From Sweltsa coloradensis (lineage: Eukaryota; Arthropoda; Insecta; Plecoptera; Chloroperlidae): a DNA stretch of 64,000 nt. Below are positions 33,941 through 44,921 of the stretch, in pieces (within the stretch, counting starts at the first letter, position 1; the number at the start of each line of letters is the position of its first letter). The DNA lies in contig JAMZAV010000318.1 in assembly GCA_024449915.1 (NCBI GenBank), forward strand, positions 496,001 to 560,000, read 5' to 3'. The position numbers were made by a program, and so were the translations under genes. Under the pieces are notes generated by a model that saw nothing but the letters and a program-made list of their open reading frames with translations, ran no database searches and was not told the DNA's origin.

Positions 33941-34917
33941 TCACACACGGTAGGTACTCGCACACCCAGTGGCGTGGCGAACATACCAAATCGGAGCCCA
34001 GGCACCGATACCAAAAGGGGTGGGTGGGTGGTCCCCCCAGAGACCCACCCACCCTTTACTTTTTAATAAAACATAATATTTTATATACTTTATATGTCTA
34101 TTTTGATTGTTATAATCACACCTACTGAATTGTATGGCTACAGCTCTTTACTTACCTTAGAGTGTTACTGGACTGTTGTAAAAGTTTGTCATGAATCATG
34201 ATTTTTTAGTAAAAGTGCAGACAACATGCATGATGGATATTCATCCAGTAGTTCTTAACTCAAACTAATAACAGGTAGCAATTCAACAATTCTGCTAAAT
34301 GAGTAAGACACGTTCGTTATACTATAACTTATTTCATTTGATTGAATGGATTGATTTGAGGAATTTATAAATTAAATACAACTGGTGGCATGGAGGAAGT
34401 CTAGGACATTTTCGAGTTTTCTGTTTTAATTTTTAAATACCGTCTTATGATACGATGCAGGATTATCGACGTCGTGAATGCAATAAGAAGAACATTCTTG
34501 GACCTATTTGAATTGAAGTATTTCCAGTACAATTTCTAGATAAAAATGCATTGATTTCAATGAAATCGAGTCAGTAAGTTTGCCCGTAAAAGAATAAAAT
34601 CGTATCTTTTCTCTTCAAATATTGCAAACAAAGTGTTTCTTCAAAACTCACAGATTTGTACCAAATAACCTTAACTAATCATTTTCCCGGGGGCAAGCCC
34701 ACGGAGCCCCTAGTTTTCATTATTATGCATTTCAGTAGTTTTCCTAAATCCCAAATAATGGCTCTGCCAATAAACGGAGAAAACGAACAAAATAACCAAA
34801 TTTATTTCCAAAATGCACAGATTATCTAACGATTTAGGACATACAATTTCTTTTCAAATGGGAAGGCCCCCGGATTCCTCTTGTAGGTACTAAATTCTTC
34901 AATGATTACTTTCTTAA

Positions 34918-36495
34918 AGGGGCTAAAAACCCCAACAATTATTTTTTACCACGTGATCTATAGCACTAGGAAAACGCTTAAGTCCCGCCGCGTTGATGGA
35001 TGAGCTTTTTTGTAAGTTTTTAGTTTGCGCGTAGGACCACTTTTCCTTTGCAAGTGCTTTTTGAATCCATTGTAGGGGATTGTTGTCAACTTTCTATTGT
35101 TACTTGTTATTGTTACTAGGAAAACGCTTAAGTCCCGCCGCGTTGTTGGATGAGCGTAATTGGTGCATTGAGCTGCCATGTGTTATACGAATTTTCTGTT
35201 GTTCTGTGGCAAAATCATTACTTAAGTTGATTTTTTTTTAAAATTAAATTAAATAAAATTAAAAATTAACTTAATTTTTTAATTTTTTTAATTAATCGTA
35301 ATTGTAAAAAAAATCGTAAAATTGCGATTTTCATAAGAAATAATTTCTCGATTGCGCTCAAATTTTACACTAATATATTAATTCATTAAATAAAGGTTCT
35401 GCGAAAAAATGATTACGATCGGATAAAGCATGTAGGTGTTATAAGTCAAAGAGTTGTTTAAAAAAAGAAAAAAACTGTAAAATTTCGATTTTTATGATAA
35501 ATATTTTTCAATTGCGCTCAAATTTCACAAAAATATCTAAATTCATGAAATAAAGGTTCTGTGCAAAAATCATTAAAATCGGATAAAGCATGTAGGTGTT
35601 ATTGGTCGAAGAAATTTTTTAAAAATTGAAAAAAATCGTAAAATTGCGATTTTCATGAGAAAAATTTTTCGATTGCGCTCAAAAACGTGGCAGTTCTAAG
35701 TTCAGAGATTTCGAAGGCCTCCATAAAATTTCATCGCAATCGGATTATCGGTTTAGCCGGAATCGTGTGGACAAACAGACAAAAATACAAAAAAAAAAAA
35801 GAAAGAAAAAAAAAAAAAAAAAACATTCCGGATTTTTTTCTCCAGTGTAGTGAAATGGAATCTTCGCTTCGCTCGCTACGCTCGCTACGCTCATCCAACA
35901 ATACTACACTTAAATGACCGTTTAAAAATTTTTATCTTATAACTGTGATTTAACACGAATTTTTTAATTTTTTTGATTCAGAAATTGGCGAAAATTGGTG
36001 TTTTGGAAAATTTCCGAAATCGGCTTTAACCTGCTTCTTTTTTGGTCCACATAGATACTAAAGCATAGTACCAATCTAAAATGCCCCTTTATAACATCGT
36101 GTCTTGAAACTGTGCCCAAATATACCCTCAAACACGCAAAAATATGTATTCCAAAATCACACCCCATCTTGGTAATCTGCATATTTTGACCGAACTACTT
36201 GCCCAAATTACAAAACAAAATATAGAGAATTTACAGAAAAGGCTGTCGAGTACGTCAATAATGGCCAATATTTTTTTGGATCAAAATCCTCCAAGGTCAC
36301 GGGGAATAAAGATCGTCCCCATGTTATTTCTTATGGGAGATTTTTGCCGATGGGACCTAGCTCGAAAAATGTCACATGTTTGACAATTTTTTGGGAGGTC
36401 AGGTTGGCCCCAATAATTTTTCTGTTAATTGCTAAATTCATTACTAGTTAGCCTGAATGAAATATATTTTTTGAGTTTAGCGGTTAAATACCCCT
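34918..36495. mobile_element. piggyBac-like MITE interrupted by a Helitron-like element
   Basis: TTAA duplications lie at 34914-34917 and 36496-36499, with ends AGGGGCTAAAAACC and GGTTAAATACCCCT. Its two parts (34918-34965 and 35899-36495) align nearly base for base with the intact MITE 15830-16469. The interruption falls exactly between the bases equivalent to TATAGCA and CAATACTAC of the intact copy. Confidence 0.85.
34966..35898 (-). mobile_element. Composite Helitron-like element with two 3' ends
   Basis: On the minus strand one 5' end (TTGGATGAGCG at 35898) is followed by a complete subfamily A1 body and 3' end (CTAG at 35116), then by 150 bp ending in a second 3' terminus (CTAG at 34966). 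That 150-bp tail matches the 3' part of the A2 element at 22773-23536. Outside both outer borders the MITE resumes without loss or duplication, so both units were inserted as one. Each 3' end has the AACGC/GCGTT hairpin. Confidence 0.8.
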
Positions 36496-36519
36496 TTAAT
36501 GTGTATTTTTTTCCAAATT

Positions 36520-37195
36520 CTGGGGCTTTGCCGCTACGAGGAGGCGAAGAGGAATAACACACCGTTGGCTTTATGAGTTCAACAATTAAAACATAAGCGC
36601 AATCTGTTCAGCGATTCGGCTGATTTTTATAGGTCACACTAGCACACACACGCACAGAGTCACAGAATAAGCGTCGTTTATCTTGAATAGTCATCCTCAT
36701 TCGCTTTGGTCACTCGTCTAATAAATCATATTAATTGCCGGTAAAAAGCACCAAATCCATTCTAGGATCACCAAAATTAAAAATTTTCTGCGGGGCTAAT
36801 CTGGGGTAGACAAAAAAGAATAACAAACCGTTGGCTTTATGAGTTCAAAAAAAATTTATATATTTTCAGCGATTTCATTCAAATTGCATTACATAAAAAT
36901 GAGGCTATCAACGTCTATAAAATCATATTAATTGCTGGTAAAACGCACCAAATCCATTCTAGGATGACCAATATTGAAAAAATTCCCTGCGGGGCTAAAC
37001 TGTGGAAGACTAAAAAATGATAAATTTATGAGTTCAACAGAAAAAAAAATTCAGCCATTTCATTAAAATTTCATTACATAAAAATGAGGCTATCAACATC
37101 TATAAAAACATATTAATTGCTGGTAAAACGCACCAAATTCATTCTAGGATCATCAAAATTGAAAAAATTCCCTGCGGGGCTAAACTGGGGGCACG
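36520..37195 (+). repeat. ~190-bp tandem repeat array
   Basis: About three and a half units share AAATCATATTAATTGC, GGTAAAACGCACCAAATC, CATTCTAGGAT, CCTGCGGGGCTAAACTG and CATTACATAAAAATGAGGC. Unit marks TGCGGGGCTAA recur at ~36790, ~36988 and ~37172. The first, most diverged unit includes a stretch resembling a Helitron subfamily B 5' end (CACTCGTCTAA at ~36721). The array lies wholly inside the hAT-like element. Confidence 0.8.
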
Positions 37196-37297
37196 CCCCC
37201 AGACCCCCTTGTTGCCCACGAAAGTAGGGGGTGGGTGTAGTTAAAATATTGTAGGCACCGATCACTCTTAGAAGTTCGCCACGCCACTGCGCACACC

Positions 37298-39344
37298 CCT
37301 AATTGAAAGTTTAAAAGTAATTTTAGTTGCGTACATGTTACAAAGAGCTCATAGTGTTTAATACACAGTTGAGATCCGAGAAGAGAAGACTCGTAAGTCG
37401 TAATCACAACACAACTTTGACAACCAAACCATGGGAGGTACCGAGCAACAATCACAGGGAAAGAGGTTCCCGATCAGACCAACAATTAGCATTCGACAAA
37501 TGCGTCAAAATTCGATGACGAAGGCTAAACTTGAGATTGAGAGCTAATTTAGTATTAGGCCTACTATTAGATTAGGCCTATTTGAAAAGGCCAGAGCCGG
37601 TCAGAATTATTATTGTTTACTGACCACCATAATCATATTTACCAGCAGTAAAATGAAGGCGGGAAAAAAATTAACTACCTAGGCCTAGTCAAAATATTTT
37701 TTTAAACTCACATTTTGAAATAGCGTAGGATACTTTAAACAATCGAATGTAAAGCGTTATACCTACCTACTGATGAAAATCAAAACCAGCCCTTATCACA
37801 GTGCTTTCTGTATAATGTGGGAGTAAGGGACTAATTTAAATTATAAATTTGTTTGTAATTTTAGAAGATAATCCCCAAAACCCAAATCCTATTTTATGAG
37901 CTTCACAAAAAACAGACAGAAGAAACCTTGACAACTGTATAATTTCATCGAAATTTCGGAACGAATCCTATACCAAGAATAGAAGCCCACCATGTTTATT
38001 TGTAACTTGATTAAGTTAGGTTTAGATTGAATCGAAATTCCCCCTTGTAACGTGACCTAGGGATTATGACAGAGAGCAACGGGGCGCGGGGAGGACGGGG
38101 GGAGGGGGGGGGAGGCCAGCATCAAAGCCACGGAAATCGGTGTTCTCACTTACAACGCCTGGCCGAGTAGTGGGGGGGGGGGGGATTACGTTGATGTACA
38201 CACGTGTACAAGCAAGGATTCAAACTTTTCCGAACAGTAGATCCAACCCTGCACTTTAAAATTTGTTCAATTCTGTTATTTTTGCTGAGATCCCAGGATT
38301 ATTTTTATTTTTATTCTGCTTCTCAAAATTCAGCTCGAATTATGCCCTAAGACAATTTGCCAAAAGATACGATTTCACTATAGGGATGTTCGAACGTTCG
38401 AAATTTAGTTTTTTTTTACTAATTTGTAGTGGTGTGCGGGCACATGTCAAAAAAATGGTTCTCATGTTTACAGGTACAAATTTAAAAACAAGAAAATGGA
38501 TGATTGGTGGAGGTGCCGGTCCAGACTTATCACTATTTTACCTAGGCCTTTTATAACTGTTTGATAGGCCTCCATCTAAGTTCGGTTCGGTTCGAAATCT
38601 TTGTGAAGTTCCAAGTTCGATTTTCAAAACTATGAAAGTTCGAGTTCGAGTTCGAAGTAAAAATAGTGGGTTCACACAACCCTAGATTTCAGGTGAAAGG
38701 ATTATTAAAAAAATGAAAGTCACACAACGCACACTAGGTAGGGCCTACAATGGGTAATTCAATTGCTTAAACTTTTTTAAAGTATCTTGTTTTTGTTTTT
38801 TTTTGTGTGTGTGGTTTCCGGTTGGTATTATCGATAAAGCTTTGGCTCTGTGGCTTCGCACATTGTCAGGACAACATCCCCAGCGTAGAAACTTAGCGAG
38901 CTGGACAGCGTATCAAACAAGCTTCGTAGCTCGTAAGAAAGCAGCAAGAAACACAACAGGCCTTGTCAATTCCCAGCCGACCTGAGCGGCTCAGCGCGTT
39001 GATGTCCAGATATCGCAAGCCGTGTGAGACGCGTGCCCCCCTTGCTAGGCTTGTGCGGGGATTACTGATAAGGCGGGGGGGAAGGAGCTGCAGGGTCGAG
39101 GGAACAAAGAGAACGGACTCTAAACACACTGATGGAAAAATGTATTCAAAGTGTCAAACCATTTTTTAATCATTTTTTTTTTAATTATCTGAGTGAAAAG
39201 TTACATTGGACAAGAGTGTTATTTTTTATGTGGACCGCCGTGAGGAAGGCTGAGGCTATTTTTTTTCAGAGTCGTAGACCTATAAATTAAAATCGTAATT
39301 AATATTTGATACAATTCAGACAATCACAAAATCTAACCTGCGGG
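37298..39344. other. Intergenic, no gene supported
   Basis: Several TAGGCCTA palindromes (37559, 37574, 37679 region), G-rich tracts at ~38097 and ~38173, and a GTTCGA-rich stretch at 38575-38660. A more G/C-rich block at 38860-39130 has an open frame on each strand and a weak A-box-like element, but no B box or splice pair. I could not call it. Confidence 0.5.
38505..38522 (-). repeat. Dispersed tRNA-3'-end-like motif
   Basis: TGGTGGAGGTGCCGGTCC, with the same TCCAGAC extension and a downstream TTTTACCT as the copy at 8457. These two form a subgroup. Confidence 0.6.
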
Positions 39345-39650
39345 GGGGGGGAAGGAGGAGCCCATGCTGGTCAGAACCAGCCACGGGTAAGGGGGAAAGG
39401 GGGTTCTCACCTCGCGGTCGTCGTTTGTGGTGTCATTGTCGTCATCGTCGTCGTGGGGTCGTCAAGGGAAGGGAGCAAGTTCCCCGACGACGATTGGCCA
39501 GAGCTCGCCTTTATTTTCGGGGAGTAATATACTCCCCTCTTATTAGCTATGTTTGCAAGGTGGACTTTATCTCTTGAATCACCTTGTACGATTAGCAGAG
39601 CCATGCTCTGGGCCAATTGTACCCCGGGCCCAGACGGGGTTGAGATGAAA
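39345..39650 (+). repeat. Dispersed repeat R3 (Helitron B-related)
   Basis: The text CCCATGCTGGTCAG, CCACGGGTAAGG, a GTCGTCGTC-rich stretch, CCCCGACGACGATTGGCCAG and GCAGAGCCATGCTCTGGGCC matches 57620-57960 (inverted) and 58170-58520. Similar short blocks occur in the subfamily B element at 56440. A frame around AMLWANCTPGPDG is shared with the 57.6-kb copy but is interrupted here by a stop. Confidence 0.7.
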
Positions 39651-40954
39651 TGGATTGTCTTGCCGTCTCACTCGGAGTTACTCCGACTTCAAAGAAGAAC
39701 TGATTATCAGTTGGTGAAATTATTATACAGGTTAATCATTTAAATTTTATCTCCCGCAGTCTTAAGTCCCCGTTTACATCATATCACACATTGATGATCG
39801 ATGAAAGTCCAGGTCACATCTCAAGTAAAAACTCAAGTCTGAAATGGAAGTTGACCCTTGCATTGACCAAAAGATGGAATAAACCCATAGGACGAACGAG
39901 ACACGCTGCACGGCATACGGTACACACTGGACATTAGGCAACCAGTGGTTTGGACAGTGTGAACACCCGCGGAGCAACGCCATCAACAACGCCGATTCAG
40001 AACAACTATGAATTTATTATGTGCCTCGTTGCTAGCACGGCTCTAATGTCACCGTTTACAAATTCCTAACCCAAGAACTGACGTCCGAATCAGAAGCTAA
40101 AAAATGTCTACCTATAGCGAAAATCGAACCCTGGACCTTCTGCATTAGAAGCAGAGACGCTAGCCTTATTTGAATATATATTATAAATAACAGTGAAAAG
40201 TCCAATGATTTGTATTTGTAACGTTGCTACCTGTTATATACCGTAGTTTCATTTTTAATAACATAAAAAGCTATGCCCAAAGTTGTTCCAATCAGCATTG
40301 TTGATTTTTGCGTCACCTGCGAGTGATTTTTTTTTTTAAAATTATTTAATCGTGTCCAGTTTTACAAATTTCATTTTATTTGTTTCGTTTATGTATTTAT
40401 GCTTTTTCCCTATAGCTGGTCATTGTTCGCGCGTCGATACGACGGGGTCGACGGGGTTGGTACTTGGTAGGCTCTGTCCGCGTCAAATTAAACGCCACCA
40501 GGGAGAATGGGAACTCAGCCTGAGTGGGTAGGCCTACTCTAAATACGAATGAATTTGTTCAACACCAACAGATATCATTTTAAATTAAGTTTCACAAACA
40601 AACACATCGAAAACACGCTTTAAAAGCGCTAATCCCTCTGCCACGCACGAATGTTTAAATACAGAGACCTATTCGAAACTTTATTGGACATAATGTGTAT
40701 AGGCTGACTACCAAATCACAAGCTTAGAATGGTATAAAACGTACACAGGCATAAGGTAATTTGCATTTCCGTTTCCCTTCTCGAATCCCGAGAACTGTGT
40801 TTACAAATAAGTTTACCCCCCCCCCCTCACTCCCTCTAACACCGCAGCAACAAACCCCAGTCAATTGCAAGGTGCATGTGTATGTACAAGTGTTACTTAT
40901 TCTTTCACAAACAATCAGTATGGAAATCAATACAGAATTATAAAAAAATTAGGA
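39651..40954. other. Intergenic with a tRNA-like fragment
   Basis: No gene supported. It contains the tRNA-like fragment at 40100-40165, a C tract at 40817 and a G/C-rich block at 40430-40530 without exon signals. Confidence 0.5.
40100..40165 (-). repeat. tRNA-Arg-like fragment or SINE head
   Basis: On the minus strand TCTGCTTCTAATGCAGA forms a 5-bp anticodon stem with loop TTCTAAT (anticodon TCT, Arg) and is followed by a B box GGGTTCGATTTTC. GGCTAGCGTC is a partial A box. The acceptor ends do not pair and the T stem is imperfect, so this is a pseudogene or SINE head rather than a working tRNA. Confidence 0.4.
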
Positions 40955-41035
40955 CAATCGGAAGACCCGGGTTCGATACCCGGCTGAGAGTGAGATGGAG
41001 TTTGTAATATCTGGATTGATTTCCATACAATCAAC
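40955..41035 (+). mobile_element. SINE fragment with B box (second family)
   Basis: The B box CCCGGGTTCGATACCCGG is followed by a tail GAGATGGAGTTTGTAATATC, TGGATTGATTTCCAT. That tail recurs at 55318-55370, showing a dispersed element. Confidence 0.55.
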
Positions 41036-41083
41036 TACACCTACGAGAGAGTTTGTGTACTTCCCAAACAAGGAAACCGATAA

Positions 41084-41353
41084 ATGTTTTACTCTTCTAC
41101 AATACTCACTCAATGTAATACCCCACGTTTAGGAGAAGTAAGCCTAGAGGATCTCGTGCGGCACAAAAGTGAAAGAATGTACAACGTTTTATCGTCGCAC
41201 GTGCAATACCACGCGTTCCAATGTGCGCGTACAGCCTACGTGAAGACCGACATGCGCTCCTTGACTAATGGACCAAACCAACTGACAACCACTAAGATCG
41301 TTAGACAAGCCCGCGTAATGTTTAGCACAGTAAATAACCCCAGTAAAGTGTAA
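41084..41353 (+). CDS. Possible small coding region, unrecognised
   Basis: An 89-codon frame from ATG to TAA. It reads MFYSSTILTQCNTPRLGE, then VSLEDLVRHKSERMYNVL and HVQYHAFQCARTAYVKTDM. Codon third positions are often G/C and the local composition differs from the flanks. A good donor GAA|GTAAGC lies 18 codons in, which would make only the first part an exon. There is no upstream promoter motif beyond an AT-rich SINE tail. This is either an orphan exon or a chance frame. Confidence 0.3.
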   Translation: MFYSSTILTQCNTPRLGEVSLEDLVRHKSERMYNVLSSHVQYHAFQCARTAYVKTDMRSLTNGPNQLTTTKIVRQARVMFSTVNNPSKV

Positions 41354-41512
41354 TGGACCCTAACACTTACAGAAATTATCTTGTTTTTACATTTATTTCG
41401 GGAAACGTGCCCAGGCTGTTGCCAACGGCTGTTTAAAACTAAAAGGATCCCATGGAGAAAGAAAACGTTGTAGATTGTAGAGGATGAGGTACCTAGCTAA
41501 TGTGTAACACTG

Positions 41513-41640
41513 TAGGCCTTGTCTGATTCAGGACATCACGGGTTCAAAATCCTCTACCGACAATCCTGACAGAAACCTGATGATTGAGTCCTATAAAACA
41601 GACAGATAATGCTGATGATTGAGTCCTATAAAACAGACAT
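41513..41640 (+). mobile_element. SINE family S fragment with 35-bp duplication
   Basis: The B box ACGGGTTCAAAATCC and family core ACCGACAATCCTGACAGAAA are present. The tail contains a 35-bp tandem duplication (41577-41611 and 41612-41639) around GATGATTGAGTCCTATAAAA. Confidence 0.6.
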
Positions 41641-41751
41641 ATGGATATTCTCTTTACAACGAAGAGTTTTGACTATTCGGTAAAAATAGCGGTAATTATG
41701 CCGTATAGCGCCTGGCGGTTAGTGGGGAGGTGTGGGTGGTGGTGGTGAGGC

Positions 41752-42085
41752 GCTATATGGCATTTTTGGTGTTGTTTGCGTTTCTCTGTTTGTTTGTTAG
41801 TTCTACCGGACAAACAGCACCTCCGACATTGATGAAATTTTTAGTAAAACTAGGCCTACCGTACCACGTTTGTGGGTACAATCAAAGAAATGTTCCCCGT
41901 GAAAATCCTACTTTTTCGTAATTTTATTAGGTGCAAATTTGTGTATGATTTTTAGTTCTTTTCCGATCAAACTGGAACAACGTTTAACAATAAAAACTAA
42001 AAAGTATCTCTTTTGAAAATGTTTGTTTTTAGAAAGAAGAAATACACTCAGATTTCCATAAACGCTCATCTATCAACGCGACTAT
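41752..42085 (+). mobile_element. Degenerate Helitron-like remnant
   Basis: The conserved body block CTACCGGACAAACAGCACCT, TGATGAAATTTTTAG and GGTACAATCAAAGAAATGTT matches 22880-22990. The 3' side keeps GCTCATCTATCAACGCG but lacks the terminal CTAG. Confidence 0.5.
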
Positions 42086-43590
42086 AAGACACATTCGCGA
42101 GGCGGCGTAGTGACTAAAAACAGGACAAAGAAACTTAAATAATGACATAGTTGGGTGCGTAACGCATAGCGTCGGCCATACATAAAAGTAAAACTCAAAC
42201 TATAATAACTTATATTATTATTTCACGTGACGTACTCGGGAGCTGCCAAGCGGAGAGTTAATATCCAGAGAACACGTTGTCACAACTCGCAAGTCACTGT
42301 GTACATTCACACGTAGGTAAACAAAGTGTATCACGTCACAAACCTAGGTAACCAAAACACACAGCAAGGCGCACGAGTGAATTACTAAAACACTGGTGGT
42401 TTTCCCGCCAAGGGGGGCGTGGTCACAAGTCGTGTGACGTCACGACTATGACGCGAGATAGCGTAGGCCTATGATTCACAACTCCCTCCCACACACACCT
42501 GCCACTTCACAATTTCCTAAAGTGAGTCAGGTAATTAGCGCAAAACAGCGGAGAAATTAACACCGTAACGAAGAGGAAAACAACGAAAATCGTCACGAAT
42601 AAGAAAAAACAAACACCAAAATAATGTCTTCGTTAAATATTTCGTAGGCCTAACAATTGACACACAATAATTTTATTGTTTGATAGTTGTCAGTAAAATA
42701 GGGAAAACAATCAGTTATGTTTTGGATTTTTCTTACTAGAGTCATACCAGTAATAAGAGATTTAGCGCGAGGTAGTATGGAATAAACGGATACCTGAGGC
42801 TGAACGGGAACCTTCTCACTTCTCAGTATTATTGCGCTGTTATCACATTTCACGAGCCTATGACGCAATAGTTGAATCAAGTTTCAATCACCTACGAAAC
42901 AAGTTGAGCCTGACCCTTATCTACTCATTTCATAGGTGTTACAATTTGCCAGCTGCTTGTTCCAAACAAGTCGCGACATGCGCCAACTCTCACACCCTCC
43001 CTCCGGTAGTAGCCTGCTCTCGACAATCAACGATCAACGATCTAGAGATTATAACGACTATTTGAAATATTTAATACGCTTCAAATTGTTTACGATGTAT
43101 GCCTACAGAGTGATTATTAAAACTTTTAATGGCAATTTTGTTTACAAAATTAGCTTTCTTGCATAGTAGAATTGTTGTGATGATATTTTTACTTGTAATC
43201 AGATTACCGCTTACACCCTTCCTAATGACATATTGTAAGAACACGTATATTTTTGATACGAAAGACAGCCTAATATAAGTTATTACAAGGAAAACTTCCC
43301 CGTGAATGATTTATAAGTGTGATGGATTGCGTCATGCTCGGCCCACGCTATCTCGGCGCGGATTTATCAATGAAACTAACTCAACTTACACACTACTACT
43401 ACACTATACGCACGCACGCACAACTGCAAGTCACCGTTCGTCACACGACACAGAACACTTAGGCGCCAAGGCGCTACCCACCTCGTGGTAGAACCCAAAT
43501 ACACGTGTTACAGTTCACTCGTCAAATTAATAAACCACTAATGAAATGTAATATTGTTGACGTCAACAAGTCAAACACACACACACTTTG
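42086..43590. other. Promoter-like but uncalled region
   Basis: Comparatively rich in CG dinucleotides and transcription-factor-like palindromes, including a full CRE TGACGTCA at 42435-42442 and several CACGTG-type boxes. Short frames are present on the plus strand (42832-43166) without exon signals. It could be a regulatory region of a gene outside what I can recognise. Confidence 0.35.
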
Positions 43591-43870
43591 TAGTACGCAC
43601 TGAAATATATAAACCCGTTTTCACCACGTGTAGAATTAGAAATATTTCACTACGCGTCGTGGAATATCGGAGAACATTCCGTAGCATCCAGCTCAAAGGA
43701 AGGACGGTAAACGTACTGAACTGAATGCGGGCAGACACGAGCGTGGTAGCGCGCGAACCAGCCCCCCTCCCTTCCCCTTTCTCGCCGTCACTAACACTTC
43801 CCCTCTCGCCCCTCTACTACCGACAAAGCGCGCCACACATAGTGCGTAGAGTAAAACATACTACTCACGA
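43591..43870. promoter_or_regulatory. Possible promoter region
   Basis: A TATA-like ATATATAAAC near 43606 is followed by CACGTG at ~43624, a heat-shock-type inverted pair AGAACATTCC near 43671, and a CG-rich, pyrimidine-rich block with GCGCGC steps up to ~43860. No downstream coding exon was recognised on either strand, so the direction is not assigned. Confidence 0.25.
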
Positions 43871-44040
43871 CAAAAACATGCACCACGTGGGAAAATGGAT
43901 GTAAACAATGAACTTGAATGTGAAATGTGAAATAAGTGGTAAACGGATATTGGTTTTCAATCATGATTGATGTTGTGGATTTTATTTGTTAAATTACACG
44001 GCTAATCGAGACGATATTAGCTCGAATCCTACGACACAAT

Positions 44041-44913
44041 CAGGGGCGGCTCGTGAGTTATTATTGTGGGGTTTCACATAATTTCGAAGTCATTCGCCCG
44101 GGAAACAAGGGGTCTGGGGCGCAGCCCCAACCGCCGGAGGCGAAATTTTTTCAGACATTAATGGTTGAAGTAACCGGAAAACGGACTTTAGAATTTTATT
44201 TTTCGAATTTATTGTCGGAAAAACTCCCCTATATGTAATTTTAATTATATAAAACCATCCAAAAACTTATTATTATATGCTTGATTAAAATATCCATACC
44301 CGAATATGTTCTCTCCTTCCTCCGTCCGCGCCTTAAAATCACATCGAATCGTTTTTTAAAAAAACTGTTTATTTTTAGATCGCTAAACACGAAATCATAT
44401 ATAGTAATTTCACTTCACGGGCACATAATAATTTTAAAAACTTTTCGCCATTGAAAACTTTCTGTTGTCTCCTTCCCAACCTGTCGGCGAACAACTTTCA
44501 CTGTCTACTGACAGTGTGACCGGAGGGGGTGGGGGTGAATGAATGGCGCGAGCAAATACAAGGCGTTTCAATGGAAGTAAACGTTTTTGACCCTTGTGCA
44601 CGTGCACAAACCCAGCTATAAACCCGACGTTGTTAACAAGAAACCTGGGCTTGTTCTGCCGGCCTTTCCGTGTTAAACCACGTCAAAATGTGTTTCAAAA
44701 CCAAGAGTGTCATTTCCCCCAGGCAGAACTTACTGCAGAATGACTTTTGGGCCCAAATTACCTTGCTCTGGGCCAGCCAAATATCCAACAAACAATCCAA
44801 CGATTTATTGGGAATATTACGAGATTGGCTTCGAACCTTAAATTTGGAATTTAGTTCGCGCAATTATTTGGGGGTGCACGTGCACCTGTGCACCTATACA
44901 CGAGCCGCCCCTG
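44041..44913. mobile_element. hAT-like non-autonomous element, 873 bp, intact ends
   Basis: It has perfect 15-bp terminal inverted repeats CAGGGGCGGCTCGTG / CACGAGCCGCCCCTG and a perfect 8-bp target duplication GACACAAT (44033-44040 and 44914-44921). Near the left end, GGGGCGCAGCCCC is a small palindrome also present in type in the elements at 18458 and 24405. A GTGCACGTGCAC palindrome lies near the right end and a related one at ~44597. An 88-codon frame inside runs off the right terminus and is not a transposase. Confidence 0.9.
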
Positions 44914-44921
44914 GACACAAT

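Larger units (their letters stand above)
33967..37289. mobile_element. hAT-like element, 3.3 kb, host of nested insertions
   Basis: It has perfect 16-bp terminal inverted repeats CAGTGGCGTGGCGAAC / GTTCGCCACGCCACTG and a perfect 8-bp target duplication CGCACACC (33959-33966 and 37290-37297). CAG...CTG termini with 8-bp duplications are typical of hAT elements. Subterminal text (AGGCACCGAT / ATCGGTGCCT) also pairs. Without its insertion (34918-36495) and tandem array (36520-37195) little unique sequence remains. No transposase was found, so it moves only in trans, if at all. Confidence 0.8.

Noticed and set aside
33727..34128. ~100-codon frames on both strands
   Set aside because: The 15-bp minisatellite has a period divisible by three and no stop, so frames stay open without selection.
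38960..39080. tRNA-like A box CGGCTCAGCGCG
   Set aside because: No B box at a suitable distance.
40100..40165. Functional tRNA-Arg(TCT) gene
   Set aside because: The anticodon arm is good but the acceptor stem does not pair and the T stem is imperfect; kept only as a tRNA-like fragment.
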